NCBI GenBank assembly: GCA_000226015.1
Contig: JH153276.1
Span: forward strand, 2,113 to 29,852
DNA: 27,740 nucleotides
Reading direction: 5' to 3'
DNA from: Mnemiopsis leidyi
Lineage: Eukaryota > Ctenophora > Tentaculata > Lobata > Bolinopsidae
In this document: in pieces, positions 1 through 24,897 of the stretch
How the letters are laid out: the number at the start of each line of letters is the position of its first letter
Numbering within the stretch: the first letter of the stretch is position 1
The notes under the pieces: generated by a model
What the model saw: the letters and a program-made list of their open reading frames with translations, nothing else
Database searches by the model: none
What the model was told of the DNA's origin: nothing
Position numbers and translations under genes: made by a program

Positions 1-531
1 CTTGGATTGCAGGAGTGTACCGAATTAGTGATCGTATGACTATGAAACCTTTTTACAGCATTACAATCAGTGCAACATATTTTAAAAGTTTGACACATGC
101 CAGAAAGCTTAGAAGCAATTCCATAATTGATGATGGTAAAACTTTGGGGGAGGGGGCAAATGATCCCCCAATCCAAATAATCGAGAGGGCCATGGCGCCC
201 TGGCCCCTCTGTTCTTTTAAAACCACAATCCTAGTGTAATTCCCTTGGTTTCGTACTGTTTGAAAAAGTCCCACTAGAAGCTATTAATCTTTAAACCAGT
301 TCAGTATAGCAGATATCTCTTAAACTGCAAGTGTAAGGAACATACAAAAGAATGTGTGAAGTTTTTGCCATAACATTAGTCTATTCAGCCCGCCTCTGGC
401 AAACAAATTTTAAAACTTTGCATGTGTCAGATAGCTTTGAAGCAATGTTCATAATAAAAGTTCTTGAAATTCTGGGGGAGGCCAAATGATACCTTCGCCC
501 TTTTATTGATAAAAGAAACGACATTGATGCT
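1..531. repeat. Non-coding flank with a diverged internal duplication
   Basis: No convincing gene is present. Two segments, about 80-165 and 406-490, are recognisably related: each runs from a TTTTAAAA-type start through an AAGCTT/AGCTTT block and GAAGCAAT to a G-rich stretch followed by CAAATGAT. They lie about 325 bp apart in the same orientation, so this looks like an old tandem or dispersed repeat. The short open frames here overlap each other on opposite strands and have no recognisable domain. Confidence 0.45.
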
Positions 532-2450
532 TAAGACCCTAGCTAGACGGAACGTATCGGATCACATGTCGCAGCACATACCGGGCATGTGCCATCTAGT
601 TAGGATCATGTTCCCCGGTATGATCACGGCATGTGCCGTCTAGTTAGGATCATTTTCCGCGACACCTGACATGGAACATGATGTGCCACCTGATCTCGAC
701 CTCATTTTCATTTGACTGTGGCATAAATTTAGGCTGACAAGATTTTGATCTATTTCAGAAAATTGTTTCAATGAAAACCGTGGTTTACTGCATAATGTAT
801 GATAATCTTATTCCATCATTCAATTCCTTATAAATACTGATTTCACAAAAACACACATAATGATATTGTACATGAACTCTTCTTATCCTCTGCGAGTGCA
901 AGATTTAAGTTTGTCCAGCTTTGTCGTCCCTATCGTCCGGTGTCAAAGATCGCCTCTTCCTTGGGTAAAGAACAAGGAGGCTTTTCTGGATCAGAGTAGA
1001 CTGGGAGAGTTGAGGGTCTTTATTAGTGTCTCCCGATGGCTGGCCAATGCTCGTTGATTCTGGGACCTGTAAGGGATCGACGTCGTCAGGTTCTGTCTGT
1101 CTAAAGGTTCTGAAGCTTGGTTCAAGGTCTCCGTAAAAAGAGGTGATTCTGGTAGGACTGGGAGCAATCACTGGAGGAGAAGGAGGATCTATGTAGACGA
1201 CAGAGGTGCTCGTGAAACTTCAATCAACGTCATCACATGATTCAGCATGGTGTGAGTGGATGTTACTAGAAATAAACGAACCATACTCCCAATCAGTCGC
1301 TAACAGGGTCTGCCGATAATTTGAGATCAAATGATTACACTAGAGCACGTCATTTGTCAATCAGTACACCTTACCACATCAGGACGTAAGCTCGAAGCAT
1401 GATAGCTTAACGTCATCCTGACAATTTCAGCGACATAGAAATTGAACCTTACAATGAAAATCGACATGCAAATCAACTACCCCTGGGCCCTGTCAGTAGA
1501 TGGACTCCTCTAAATGCTCGTACAGAGAAGAAACATCAGTGTCCATTACATTATGAAAATTCTGAAAGAAACTTCTGCAACTGATCAGTGTTGTACGCTG
1601 CCGTATTTTAAGAAACTCAGCAGCGTTTTTCCAAAATATGCGGCCGCATGGAGAGTTCCAAGTTATTCTAAATTTTTGTGCCCTGTACAAGATTTGCGGT
1701 ACCATACATATTCGTTAAATCGAAATTCTGGCAATTAATTAGAATGATCTTTAATGTACTTGATAATCGATTCATAATTATGATTATCAGTGCTCCCCCA
1801 AATGAGCTATTGGCCCTTAATTATTCATCAGCAATTGCAATGAAATTTCGGATTTCACACCACGGAAAATTACCGGTGGAATACACAGACATAAACGTTT
1901 CCTGAAGAGTTTAACCTTTTGGGAAGGAGACTGCCAGCATGAAAGACAACAAGTTTGTGATTTTTACAGAATATCCGCGGAAATCCTTGAGAAGATATAT
2001 CATTCCATCCTTTTCTGTGGCAGGCGACTCTATCGAACCTGCAAAGAAGCTAGCCCTCACCCGCAGATATTTAGCAACTGTAGACAATTTTAATACCCTG
2101 CCGCAACCGTTTAGGGTCAGACATTCTACTGTCAGACCCATCATCTGTGAAGTTGTCAAGTTCCTGTCCACGGAGGAGCATTTCTTCAAGCCTGATATTT
2201 GCTAAAAAATATAATTGGTCGTGCAACTAGTACATTGGACACTTGATCCAATAGCGACATGTGCTGCGGAATATGTCACATCTAGTTAGGACGTGTGCTG
2301 GGTCACGTGTCGCAGCACATATGGCGGCATGTACTGCCTAGTTAGAACATGTGACACGATACGTACCGTGGATGTACCGTCTAGTTAGGACAGGTGACAC
2401 GATACGTGCTGCGACACATGATCCGATACGTGCCATCTAGTTAGGGTCTA
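532..2450. mobile_element. Non-autonomous DNA transposon with ~50-bp terminal inverted repeats
   Basis: The first about 50 bases (from 533) and the reverse complement of the last about 50 (to 2450) agree at about 42 of 50 positions. Both contain AAGACCCTA/TAGACCCTA, then CGTATCGGATCA, then GTCGCAGCAC. Inside each end are direct copies of CTAGTTAGGA (about 596, 640, 2282, 2338, 2381, 2438) mixed with ACATGT/GACACG blocks, a subterminal-repeat design typical of cut-and-paste elements. A 9-bp word, AAGAAACGA, occurs at 513-521 and 2450-2458 and could be a target duplication, but the left copy is about 10 bp from the repeat end, so this is weak. No transposase is visible. Minus-strand open frames inside may be captured host sequence. 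I infer a non-autonomous element, possibly Mutator-like; the superfamily is uncertain. Confidence 0.7.
2220..2447 (+). repeat. Subterminal repeat cluster of the 1.9 kb element
   Basis: Four direct copies of CTAGTTAGG or CTAGTTAGA occur at about 2282, 2338, 2381 and 2438, spaced 43-57 bp. They are interleaved with GTGACACGATACGT and GTCGCAGCACAT words. The same words occur at the left end (about 545-650). In cut-and-paste elements such repeats commonly serve as transposase binding sites; that role here is inference. Confidence 0.65.
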
Positions 2451-3133
2451 AGAAACGATGAAAGGGAACTTAGCTTCTTCTTCTATCATAATAGCGGTTT
2501 CTGTAAAGTCAAATTTCAGTATTTAGTATGGAAACTGACTAATATTTCCTGTAGTATATAGGGGGTTCATAGACATCAATTGATGCGAGTTTGTTGTTGC
2601 TGAAGCTTTCAATAAACATCTGTTAATCATTGTCAGCTTGTATGTTGATTCTGCTTTTGTGTTTTTTCTTGCAGGATGGGGTGAGGGGGAAAACATCATG
2701 TAGATTTGAGTGAAAATAGGCTGCGAAAGGGGCACAAAATGGACTGAGAGGTGCAATATGGGCAGCGCTGGAGGGAACACCAGCAAGGGGTGCAGGTGTT
2801 ATAATGCAGCATTACGCCGTTGACAACAGTCAACATGGCCCAAAAACAGGGCAACATGGTCAAAAAATTGTGGTATCTACACAAGAGGTGGGGGATTGGA
2901 TTTTCATATCCCCAAATCCTAGAGGAGTATTTGCCGTGTGCAACCTTCTTCAGTTGACTTAGCTCGGTGAGGTGGGTTTTCGAGAAAAGATATTGAGAAT
3001 CTTGTAGGGTACCCCTGCACTACAACTGCTTAAACTCATTTTCTCTGTATGGCTAATGTTTGGTATCCATGATGTTGTTTTCAAAAGTTTAAATTTGGTT
3101 TCTCTCATCTATGGTTTTTCTAGGGCATTCATA
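2451..3133. other. Upstream region of NT5DC1, no gene recognised
   Basis: No domain or long frame is visible. The likely 5' untranslated part of NT5DC1 lies near the right end: a TTTTTCTAG acceptor-like site at about 3115-3123 is followed by a short leader and the start codon at 3134. The promoter is probably within this stretch, but I cannot place it. Confidence 0.4.
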
Positions 3134-5036
3134 ATGAAGTTAAAAGATTTCTCTGCACTTTGTTTCGACATGGACTTCACACTTGTCAATTATTCCTTGA
3201 AGAACTTCCTACCTATGGTGTATGATGTCACAGCCCAGTTCCTTGTCGAAAAGAAAGGATACCCAAAAAGTTTACAACATCGTGATGAAGCTGATGTGAG
3301 TTTCATATTTCAGTTTTTCAAGCGCTATAACCAGTGGCTTAACGTTGTAGCTGTAGCCAATATGGCGCCCCTCGGCGGTAAAAAGGCGCCCTAAATGGCA
3401 CCCTTGGTATTAGGGCATACTTGGGGCTATTTGTGGGGGGAAAAAACTTTGTGGGGGAAAAAATCGGGGGGCGCCCCCTTTCGACGGCGCCCCCCGGTGT
3501 GGCTGTGGGTGCCGGGGCATTGTTACGCCTCTGTTTTTAACAAGACAGCAAACTAGATTATTAGATTAATTAGGTAAGAGAATGTATTATATTAACTATA
3601 TCACTTGGATTTTTTTTGGAAATGTGTGGCACTGTCTTCAAGGCCCTTGTTTATTTCGAGTTAAATTATTTGAAGTAGGAAACTTGCATCTAAATCTGTT
3701 GCATTGCCCTTTTTAGAAGTCTTCAGTGCCTACTATGTGTTATTTCAGTTGAAGCTGATTCGCCAGGGACTACTGTTAGACAAAAAGACTCATCATTTTA
3801 TTGATGTATCATCAACTGGTGATATTATTTCAGCATATGATGGAAGCAGATTTCTTAGTAAGGACAAGGTAAAATTTATTTTTGAAAAAATGTATTGCTG
3901 TTTAAAATTTAATGAATTATGAAGATTATTTCCAGAATAATTAAGTGGTCATTGTCCATTGATCTTTGAATGTCTCCTAACTAGACTCAAACATTTGCTT
4001 AATTAATGTATATAATTTGAACTTTAATTACTCCGAAAAATTACAGATATCGACTATTTATCCAGACAATAGATGGCCACTCTTCGATTTATTCTACAAA
4101 AGGTTTGAGTGTGATGCAGAATATCCTTCTTATAATGACACACCTTACTTCTTTTTTGACTCTTGCTTCGTTTCACCTGTAATTCCCATCATAGCTAAAC
4201 ATATGCAATCTCTCAGTTCTTCTGATCCTGATTACAGTAATAAATGTCGATCTTTTTATAAAGATGTTTTAGAATCATTTGGGTTCAACTTCAATCCCGA
4301 AAACTACAAAGCAAGAAAAGGTTTATTTTTCCCAGAAATGATTAAAAACACTGATCTATACATCAAGAAAGCTAGCCCAAAACTCAAGGATCGTCTTAAG
4401 GAATTGAGAGATAAAGGCACTAAATTGGTGGTCATTACTGCTTCCCACATTGATTACACTGAGCTGCTGATGACATATGCATATGGTTCTGATTGGAGGG
4501 ATTACTTTGATGTTGTGTGTTGTAGAGCTCGAAAACCTGGTTTCTTTACATGCAGCCCCCACGCTCGTCCATTTTTTCAATGGCATGATAAAGAAGAAAC
4601 TGTTGGAATTGAATGTGTAATTGAGTTAAAATCAGATCAAACATTTTTAGAGGGACATTGGACCCAAGTCGATAAATGGATAAAATGTCATGCTGAAAAG
4701 CCTGGCCGGGTTGCATATGTTGGGGACTCCTTCAAATCAGACATTGTTCCAACAAAACTGTTCAGTTCATGGGATTTATTTGCTATTGTGTTGGAAGGGA
4801 AGAACTTTTTAAGAGAAGAAAGGGAGGCAAAGTATAATCATGTTAACAAAAAACCACATCTAGCTGATTCAGAGGGATGGGGAAACTTTTTTGGGAGTGT
4901 GAACCAAACAACAATGACAGCTGGAAAACTGATAGCACATGCAGATATCACCATGAGTGATATCGAAACACTTGCTTCCTTAGAATTTGATGAAAACTTT
5001 GAATCTGGCTGTTTTTATGACTTTGATCCATACTAA
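3134..5036 (+). CDS. NT5DC1: 5'-nucleotidase domain-containing protein 1 (HAD superfamily)
   Basis: Three coding exons, 3134-3295, 3749-3868 and 4047-5036, all join in phase 0 and give 423 aa, close to the vertebrate NT5DC1 length of about 450. HAD motif I is FDMDFTL near residue 11, with D12 and D14 as the expected nucleophile and acid/base pair. Motif II is VVITAS near residue 220, a KPGFF stretch follows, and GDSFKSDI near residue 321 supplies the Mg-binding acidic loop. The order and spacing match the cytosolic 5'-nucleotidase-like (NT5DC) group rather than the cN-II enzymes. By family it is a presumed cytosolic phosphatase or nucleotidase with undefined substrate. Donors are GTGAGT and GTAAAA; acceptors are TATTTCAG and AATTACAG. 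BOLA1 starts 412 bp downstream on the same strand. Confidence 0.9.
3340..3520. repeat. GC-rich palindromic insert in NT5DC1 intron 1
   Basis: A short island in otherwise AT-rich intron contains several GGCGCC cores, runs of five to seven G, and a nearly self-complementary pair GGGGGGCGCCCCC / GGCGCCCCCC at about 3464-3497. A similar GGCGCC word occurs near 195. It looks like a small mobile or hairpin-forming insert; its family is not identified. Confidence 0.45.
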
Positions 5037-5448
5037 AGTTTTCAGTTAAATTTGACTGAAATATCTCACTTCAAGAGTATTTATAAATACTGTGAAGTGT
5101 GAATGCTTTATTACCAGCTTGTTAGGTGTAACCTAATTTTAAGTTTTAACTTTTTGCATGATAGCTTTAATATATATGAAATTTACTGGGGTACTATTAT
5201 TGGATGTATTGTGTTATAGTAATTTATTTTTTTAAAGTTGATTTTTAAGCATGAACAGGGTGTCGGAATCTTACTTAAGTGGTTTACTCTTCAGAATCTT
5301 CAATGACACTTGTTTTTAACCTCCTTCTACTGATGAAAATTTAATTATGATCATATCTAAAATAAGTACAGATATTAAAACATTTCGAAGCTGAGTAACA
5401 CTTTTAATCAGGATAATGTAGCACATGATACAATAACTTCTCAAAGTC
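5037..5448. other. NT5DC1-BOLA1 intergenic region
   Basis: A 412-bp AT-rich spacer. It must hold the NT5DC1 3' end and the BOLA1 5' leader and promoter. No canonical AATAAA is evident close behind the NT5DC1 stop, and no other gene is recognised. Confidence 0.5.
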
Positions 5449-5760
5449 ATGGCAATATCACGTGCTATCACCTCAAAACTCCAGTCCTACTTCCTACCAT
5501 CCTTTCTTGACGTTGTTAACGAGAGTTACATGCACAACGTCCCGAAAGGCTCAGAAACTCACTTCAAAGTTTTCATTGTATCAGAGAAGTTCGTGGGAAA
5601 ACCCTTGATCAAAAGACACCGGGAAGTAAACACAGTTCTAGCAGAAGAGTTGCAAAGTGGAGTTCATGCACTGAGCATTATTGCCAAGACCCCTTCACAG
5701 TGGGAGTCAGATCCTAGTTTTGTAAAGAGTCCGCCCTGTTTAGGGGGCTCTAAATTGTGA
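5449..5760 (+). CDS. BOLA1: BolA-like protein 1, single exon
   Basis: An intronless 103-aa frame. An in-frame TAA about 15 bp upstream of the ATG fixes this start. The BolA fold signatures are present in order: an N-terminal helix (SRAITSKLQSYF), the SYMHNVPKGSETHFKV region, then VSEKFVGKPLIKRHREV with the conserved RHR, a LAEEL helix, and VHALSIIAKTPSQW. The C-terminal SPPCLGG closely resembles animal BOLA1. Family members bind monothiol glutaredoxin GLRX5, bridge [2Fe-2S] clusters and act in mitochondrial Fe-S handling. Here there is almost no extension before the BolA domain, so the mitochondrial targeting sequence seen in mammalian BOLA1 is short or absent, unless an unseen upstream exon exists. 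Confidence 0.92.
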   Translation: MAISRAITSKLQSYFLPSFLDVVNESYMHNVPKGSETHFKVFIVSEKFVGKPLIKRHREVNTVLAEELQSGVHALSIIAKTPSQWESDPSFVKSPPCLGGSKL

Positions 5761-6070
5761 TAGGGTAATTTGGGCTGTAAAGTGTGCTATACATGCAGTA
5801 GATATTTTGTCTGGTTATTTTACCAGTTCTTGTACTGAAGAGCTTCAGAAGTAAAGATACATAATGCAACAAAAGTTGTTTTTGAAGGGGCCGCTTAGGA
5901 ATTATCTGAATTTTGCTTTACATTATTTTGTGTATGTTTTTAAAAGAAATTTTTAGCAGATCAATATATTTCATCCTTAGATTTTTAGGCTGATACGATG
6001 CTTCCATGTATTATTGGCTATTGATCACTGTCTTGAAAAAATTCTCTATTTTACCATTATAAGCATAATC
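5761..6070. promoter_or_regulatory. BOLA1-KDM1A intergenic region, probable KDM1A 5' leader
   Basis: About 310 bp of AT-rich sequence with no gene. It should contain the BOLA1 3' end and the KDM1A promoter or 5' untranslated sequence. The two neighbours are on the same strand. No TATA element or named site can be assigned with confidence. Confidence 0.35.
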
Positions 6071-21207
<15,137 letters not shown>

Positions 21208-22440
21208 GCTGGAAGGTACTACATACACTGCGGACTCTGAGAAGTTTAAAATTGACAGAACTTTCACTTTTGATTTGTCAAACATTGAAGGAGTTGAAAG
21301 ATTAAGCCGCTTTCGGAGAAGCCGTTTTTATTTGTTTGCAGTCTTAATTTTAAATCTTTATCAATATTTGTATATTTCATTGAAGCTTGGCGAGTAATAT
21401 TGTTGATGTTATCCAGTTATGTCATTATGATTGAATCTATGACTTGAATCTATGACTTTAATTCAAATTGTCGTCGAAAGCACATTGTGTTAAGATTCAT
21501 AAACCTCCCATTATGGCCTTGTTAGTTTTTTAACGCATTTAATACTTTAATAACTTATATTGACATCAACAGTCTGAGCTTTATACACATAAGGTTTTAC
21601 ATTTTTATTGCACTTGTTGCTTTTTACTAAATCACTCGCCGGGGCACAGTCATGTGGCTTAACTTTTTAAGCTTTCAACTCCCACACCCTAACCTTAACC
21701 CATCCCCTGAAGTAAAAGTATGAAATGTCCCGAACCTCGGAGATACTGCCCATAACCCTTGACCCTGACCCTAACGAGTAAGACGGGTTCGTTCACCGAT
21801 TTCTGCGCACCTGTCACATGACCTCGTAAGAAACGGTTTTTCGCCTATAATCGTCAGGATTGCATTTTCAGTGATGAAAGAGGTTTTTTGGGGAAAAATG
21901 TGCTGATTCCTTTACCCAGTATTGCAAATACTCTGATATAAGATTTCAACTTTTCTTAACATGACAGGCAATGCGCGTCTAGAATCTCTTCGAAATTCTT
22001 GTCTCCAGGCCTGAAATGTACATGACTGAGAGCGAGTGATTGCCGCGACAGAAGGTTATCGTTATCAACCTACAAAACATTTCTGACTGGTGCTGGATTT
22101 AGTATTTTTGGTGGAAGTATATAATAATAGTAATACATATATTACTATAAGACAGATTGAACTGGAGATGAAATTTAAAAATTAAAACTACAGGTCAATA
22201 ATTCATAATTTTGATGTGCTAACTTTTGATGTTAATCGACACAGTATGAGTGATTGTATTGTGAATTGTTGAGGTGTTACCCGTTAGACGGATATCAACT
22301 CGTCAATATTGTGAAGCATTTAAATACAACTTATCATCAGAATATAAATCGTTTTATTTGTTGATTTGTTATGGTTGCACTTGCAGTGAATCTGTGACTG
22401 TCGTAGCGAATGATATTGATTTATTTTGTCACATGTTGTG
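21208..22440. other. KDM1A 3' region and gene-free spacer
   Basis: No coding sequence is recognised. The KDM1A 3' untranslated region must begin here, but I see no canonical AATAAA soon after the stop. Around 21680-21780 there are degenerate CCCTAACC/CCCTGACC words that look telomere-like but are too irregular to be an interstitial telomere array. Confidence 0.4.
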
Positions 22441-23300
22441 ACAGTGACACCTCCGGGAGGCGTGGCCGCGCGCGCCGGAGGCTTCTGCTTCGAGTTCGCG
22501 GTTGCCTGACTTTGTCCGACCCTCATCCGAGAATTAAATGACGGGAGGGTGCGCGCTGCTGTACAAATTCGCGGCAGCAGCAAGCAGGGCTAAGCAACGT
22601 TGAGCAAGTGCGCTAGAAGTCCAAGTTGAACTTGAAGCCGCGCACGCACATTGCTCTAACTCTAAGTCTAACGTGAGTAAAGTTTGACGAGATTAAATCC
22701 GTTTGAGCTGCGATAGTCGGGTATCACCGCGACAACCTTAAGTGACCCTTTATAAAGTTAAATATAAGGCCCAAAAACCGAAAATTTCAACTTGGAGCCA
22801 GGAAGAAAAGTTAGACCAGTATTTTGACGTAAAATTTGACGAGGAATCCGAATTTGACATTTTCGGAGCCGAAAAATGATCAAATAAGATTAAGATTTAA
22901 ATAACCCCTTAAAAGAACACCTATAATGCCTGGAGACCTCCGTCTTTGTTGCTTTGCAACAAAGAGGGAGGGCCAGGGAAACGTTGTCTGACTTCGTCGG
23001 ACTCCGACCCTCATTCGAAGCGAATATGGGAATAAAATGACAGGAGGGTGCGCGCTGCCGTACAAGGGAAACGTAGAGAGAGCCGCAGCGCCCGGTAACA
23101 CTTAATCTTATAAGGCTCAAACATAAAACATTTTCAACTTGGAGCTAGAACAAAGTATTTTGACGTTAAGTTAGACGAGAGATCCGAATTTGATAGTTTT
23201 GCAGCCGAAAAAAGTATCACGTGACCCTTTAAGTGATCCCTTATTCTTGAGCTAGAAGAAAAGTACTTAGACGTGAAATTACATGGAATCTAAAAACCAC
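22441..23300. repeat. Two related GC-rich/AT-rich repeat copies
   Basis: Block 22500-22570 and block 22985-23070 share CCGACCCTCAT, then AAATGAC.GGAGGGTGCGCGCTGC, then GTACAA. A second block pair, about 22770-22880 and 23120-23215, shares TTCAACTTGGAGC, TATTTTGACGT, GACGAG, ATCCGAATTTGA and GCAGCCGAAAAA-like words. A third partial copy starts near 23242. The two block types alternate, so a composite repeat of about 350-500 bp is present in two or more copies. It may be a SINE or non-autonomous element; no A/B box promoter was found. Confidence 0.65.
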
Positions 23301-24033
23301 GTGCATCTTTTCCGGCTGGAAGTGGAGGAACGCTTTGCGTTTTGCGACTGATTCACAATCTAAAATGAAATAAAGAATCAATACGCATCTTTTAGTTTTA
23401 TGTTTTCAATTTCAATTGAAAATGTAAGTTATCAATGTGGATATTAGTGTCAATAAATTACATTGAATTGAATTTTGGAGAAACCAAAACAATGTTGAAT
23501 GTTTAGCAGTTTACCAAGTTGAGCTTCTCAATATCATCCAATTTTAATCATTTTATGTCTACAAACATTAAACCAATCGTATTCTACTACTCTTTAGTAA
23601 TAGTATTATCACACTCACAGTGCAAAAGCACGTTTCATCTTTTCATAATGATGAAATCTGCCACTCTAATTTAACTTTGAAATGTACTTTGATTTGGTAT
23701 AAACAATCTAAAACAGCTAAAGATGTCCATGTGCAAAAGTTGAGCCATAAATATAGACCAATTGCAGATGTCATTTTATGATCGTAAAAATTTGTCTTAT
23801 AACATCTACTCTTGATTTCATTTCAACGATCATATTCTAATTCATAATCATTGTACTCGATTTTAAGCCATTACATGTTAAACTTTCGTCCTATACGTCC
23901 AAAAACTAAGAAGAAACTGTCACATTCAATCATTATCTTAGTCTTACTTTATAGGTTTAACTTGTAGGTTAAAGATAAAAAGATTAGAAATTTATATGGC
24001 GATAAGAGGGCAGAGGAGTTTGTGATTCGCCAC
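23301..24033. other. Gene-free AT-rich spacer
   Basis: About 730 bp with no open frame of interest, no recognised domain and no clear inverted repeat. Confidence 0.5.
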
Positions 24034-24177
24034 GAACTGAGTACTCAAAGTAAATAAAACATTTGTGGTGCCCATTTCACATGAACTGAGCACTCAAAGT
24101 TTATAAAAATGTGTGGTGCCCATTTCACATGAACTGAGTACTCAAAGTTTATAAAAAATTTGTGGTGCCCATTTCGA
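24034..24177 (+). repeat. Three-copy 48/49-bp tandem repeat
   Basis: GAACTGAGTACTCAAAG occurs at about 24034, 24083 and 24131 (the middle copy has GAGCACTC). Each is followed by a T/A-rich stretch and GTGGTGCCCATTTC. The period is 48-49 bp. It is a small minisatellite. Confidence 0.9.
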
Positions 24178-24897
24178 CATTGAATGCCTGCAGAGGCAGA
24201 AAACCTTCAGGATAAATTGCGAAATAGACGACTCCAGTTGCAAAATATTTCTTACTACAAAAATAAATAGTATACAAAATTATCGTAAACAAAAACTGAA
24301 AATAAATCTTGGTATATTTAGTAAGCCACTGAATGCAGAATGAGTCGACCAAAATACCATGAATGATCGAACATAAGTTAAATAAGAATAACTGCAAATC
24401 AAAATTGTTTATGTTATCCCGTAAGCAGTACACAAGTTTTAAAAACTTTTCGTAATTTTACAAACAGACACGTCATCCTATTTACAATTTATAAAATATC
24501 AATGCCTTCGACAGCCTGTACAGCTGACCACGACGTTGAAAGAAAGAGGTAGACCGAACCTAGTTTACAGCCAAGTCTATGATGATACTGATAATCACAA
24601 ATACTAATAATGTGATAGCAATATAATTCAATAAAATGATCTCGAAGCACGTCAAGGTGTTTTGCTCAACAAATGATAATACAGCACTATATCTGAATTG
24701 AGGGCGGAGATTGTAAGTATCATAATAGCTAATAGATTAGCAGGTGCTTCAGTAGGCTGAGGGAAAATGTATGTCCTAAAACTTGAAGAAAAAATGTTTT
24801 TCTTTAGAATTAGGCTACGGTAAAATCTCTTAAAAACAGTTTGATGTGACTTGAGATCATATTAATTTAACAATTTAACAATAATACCCCACTCTGT
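24178..24897. other. Gene-free spacer 3' of the RIM-BP gene
   Basis: This AT-rich stretch should include the RIM-binding protein 3' untranslated region, read leftward from 24897. A 94-aa hydrophobic minus-strand frame at 24149-24433 is AT-driven and starts inside the tandem repeat, so I do not call it a gene. Confidence 0.45.

Noticed and set aside
21680-21780. Interstitial telomeric repeat
   Set aside because: CCCTAACC-like words are few and irregular, with no continuous array.
24034-24177. CRISPR-like array
   Set aside because: Repeats are directly adjacent without unique spacers, and the DNA is eukaryotic; it is a minisatellite.
24149-24433. 94-aa hydrophobic minus-strand frame, possible membrane protein
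   Set aside because: Rich in Phe/Ile/Tyr from AT-rich DNA, begins in a tandem repeat, and has no domain or splice context.
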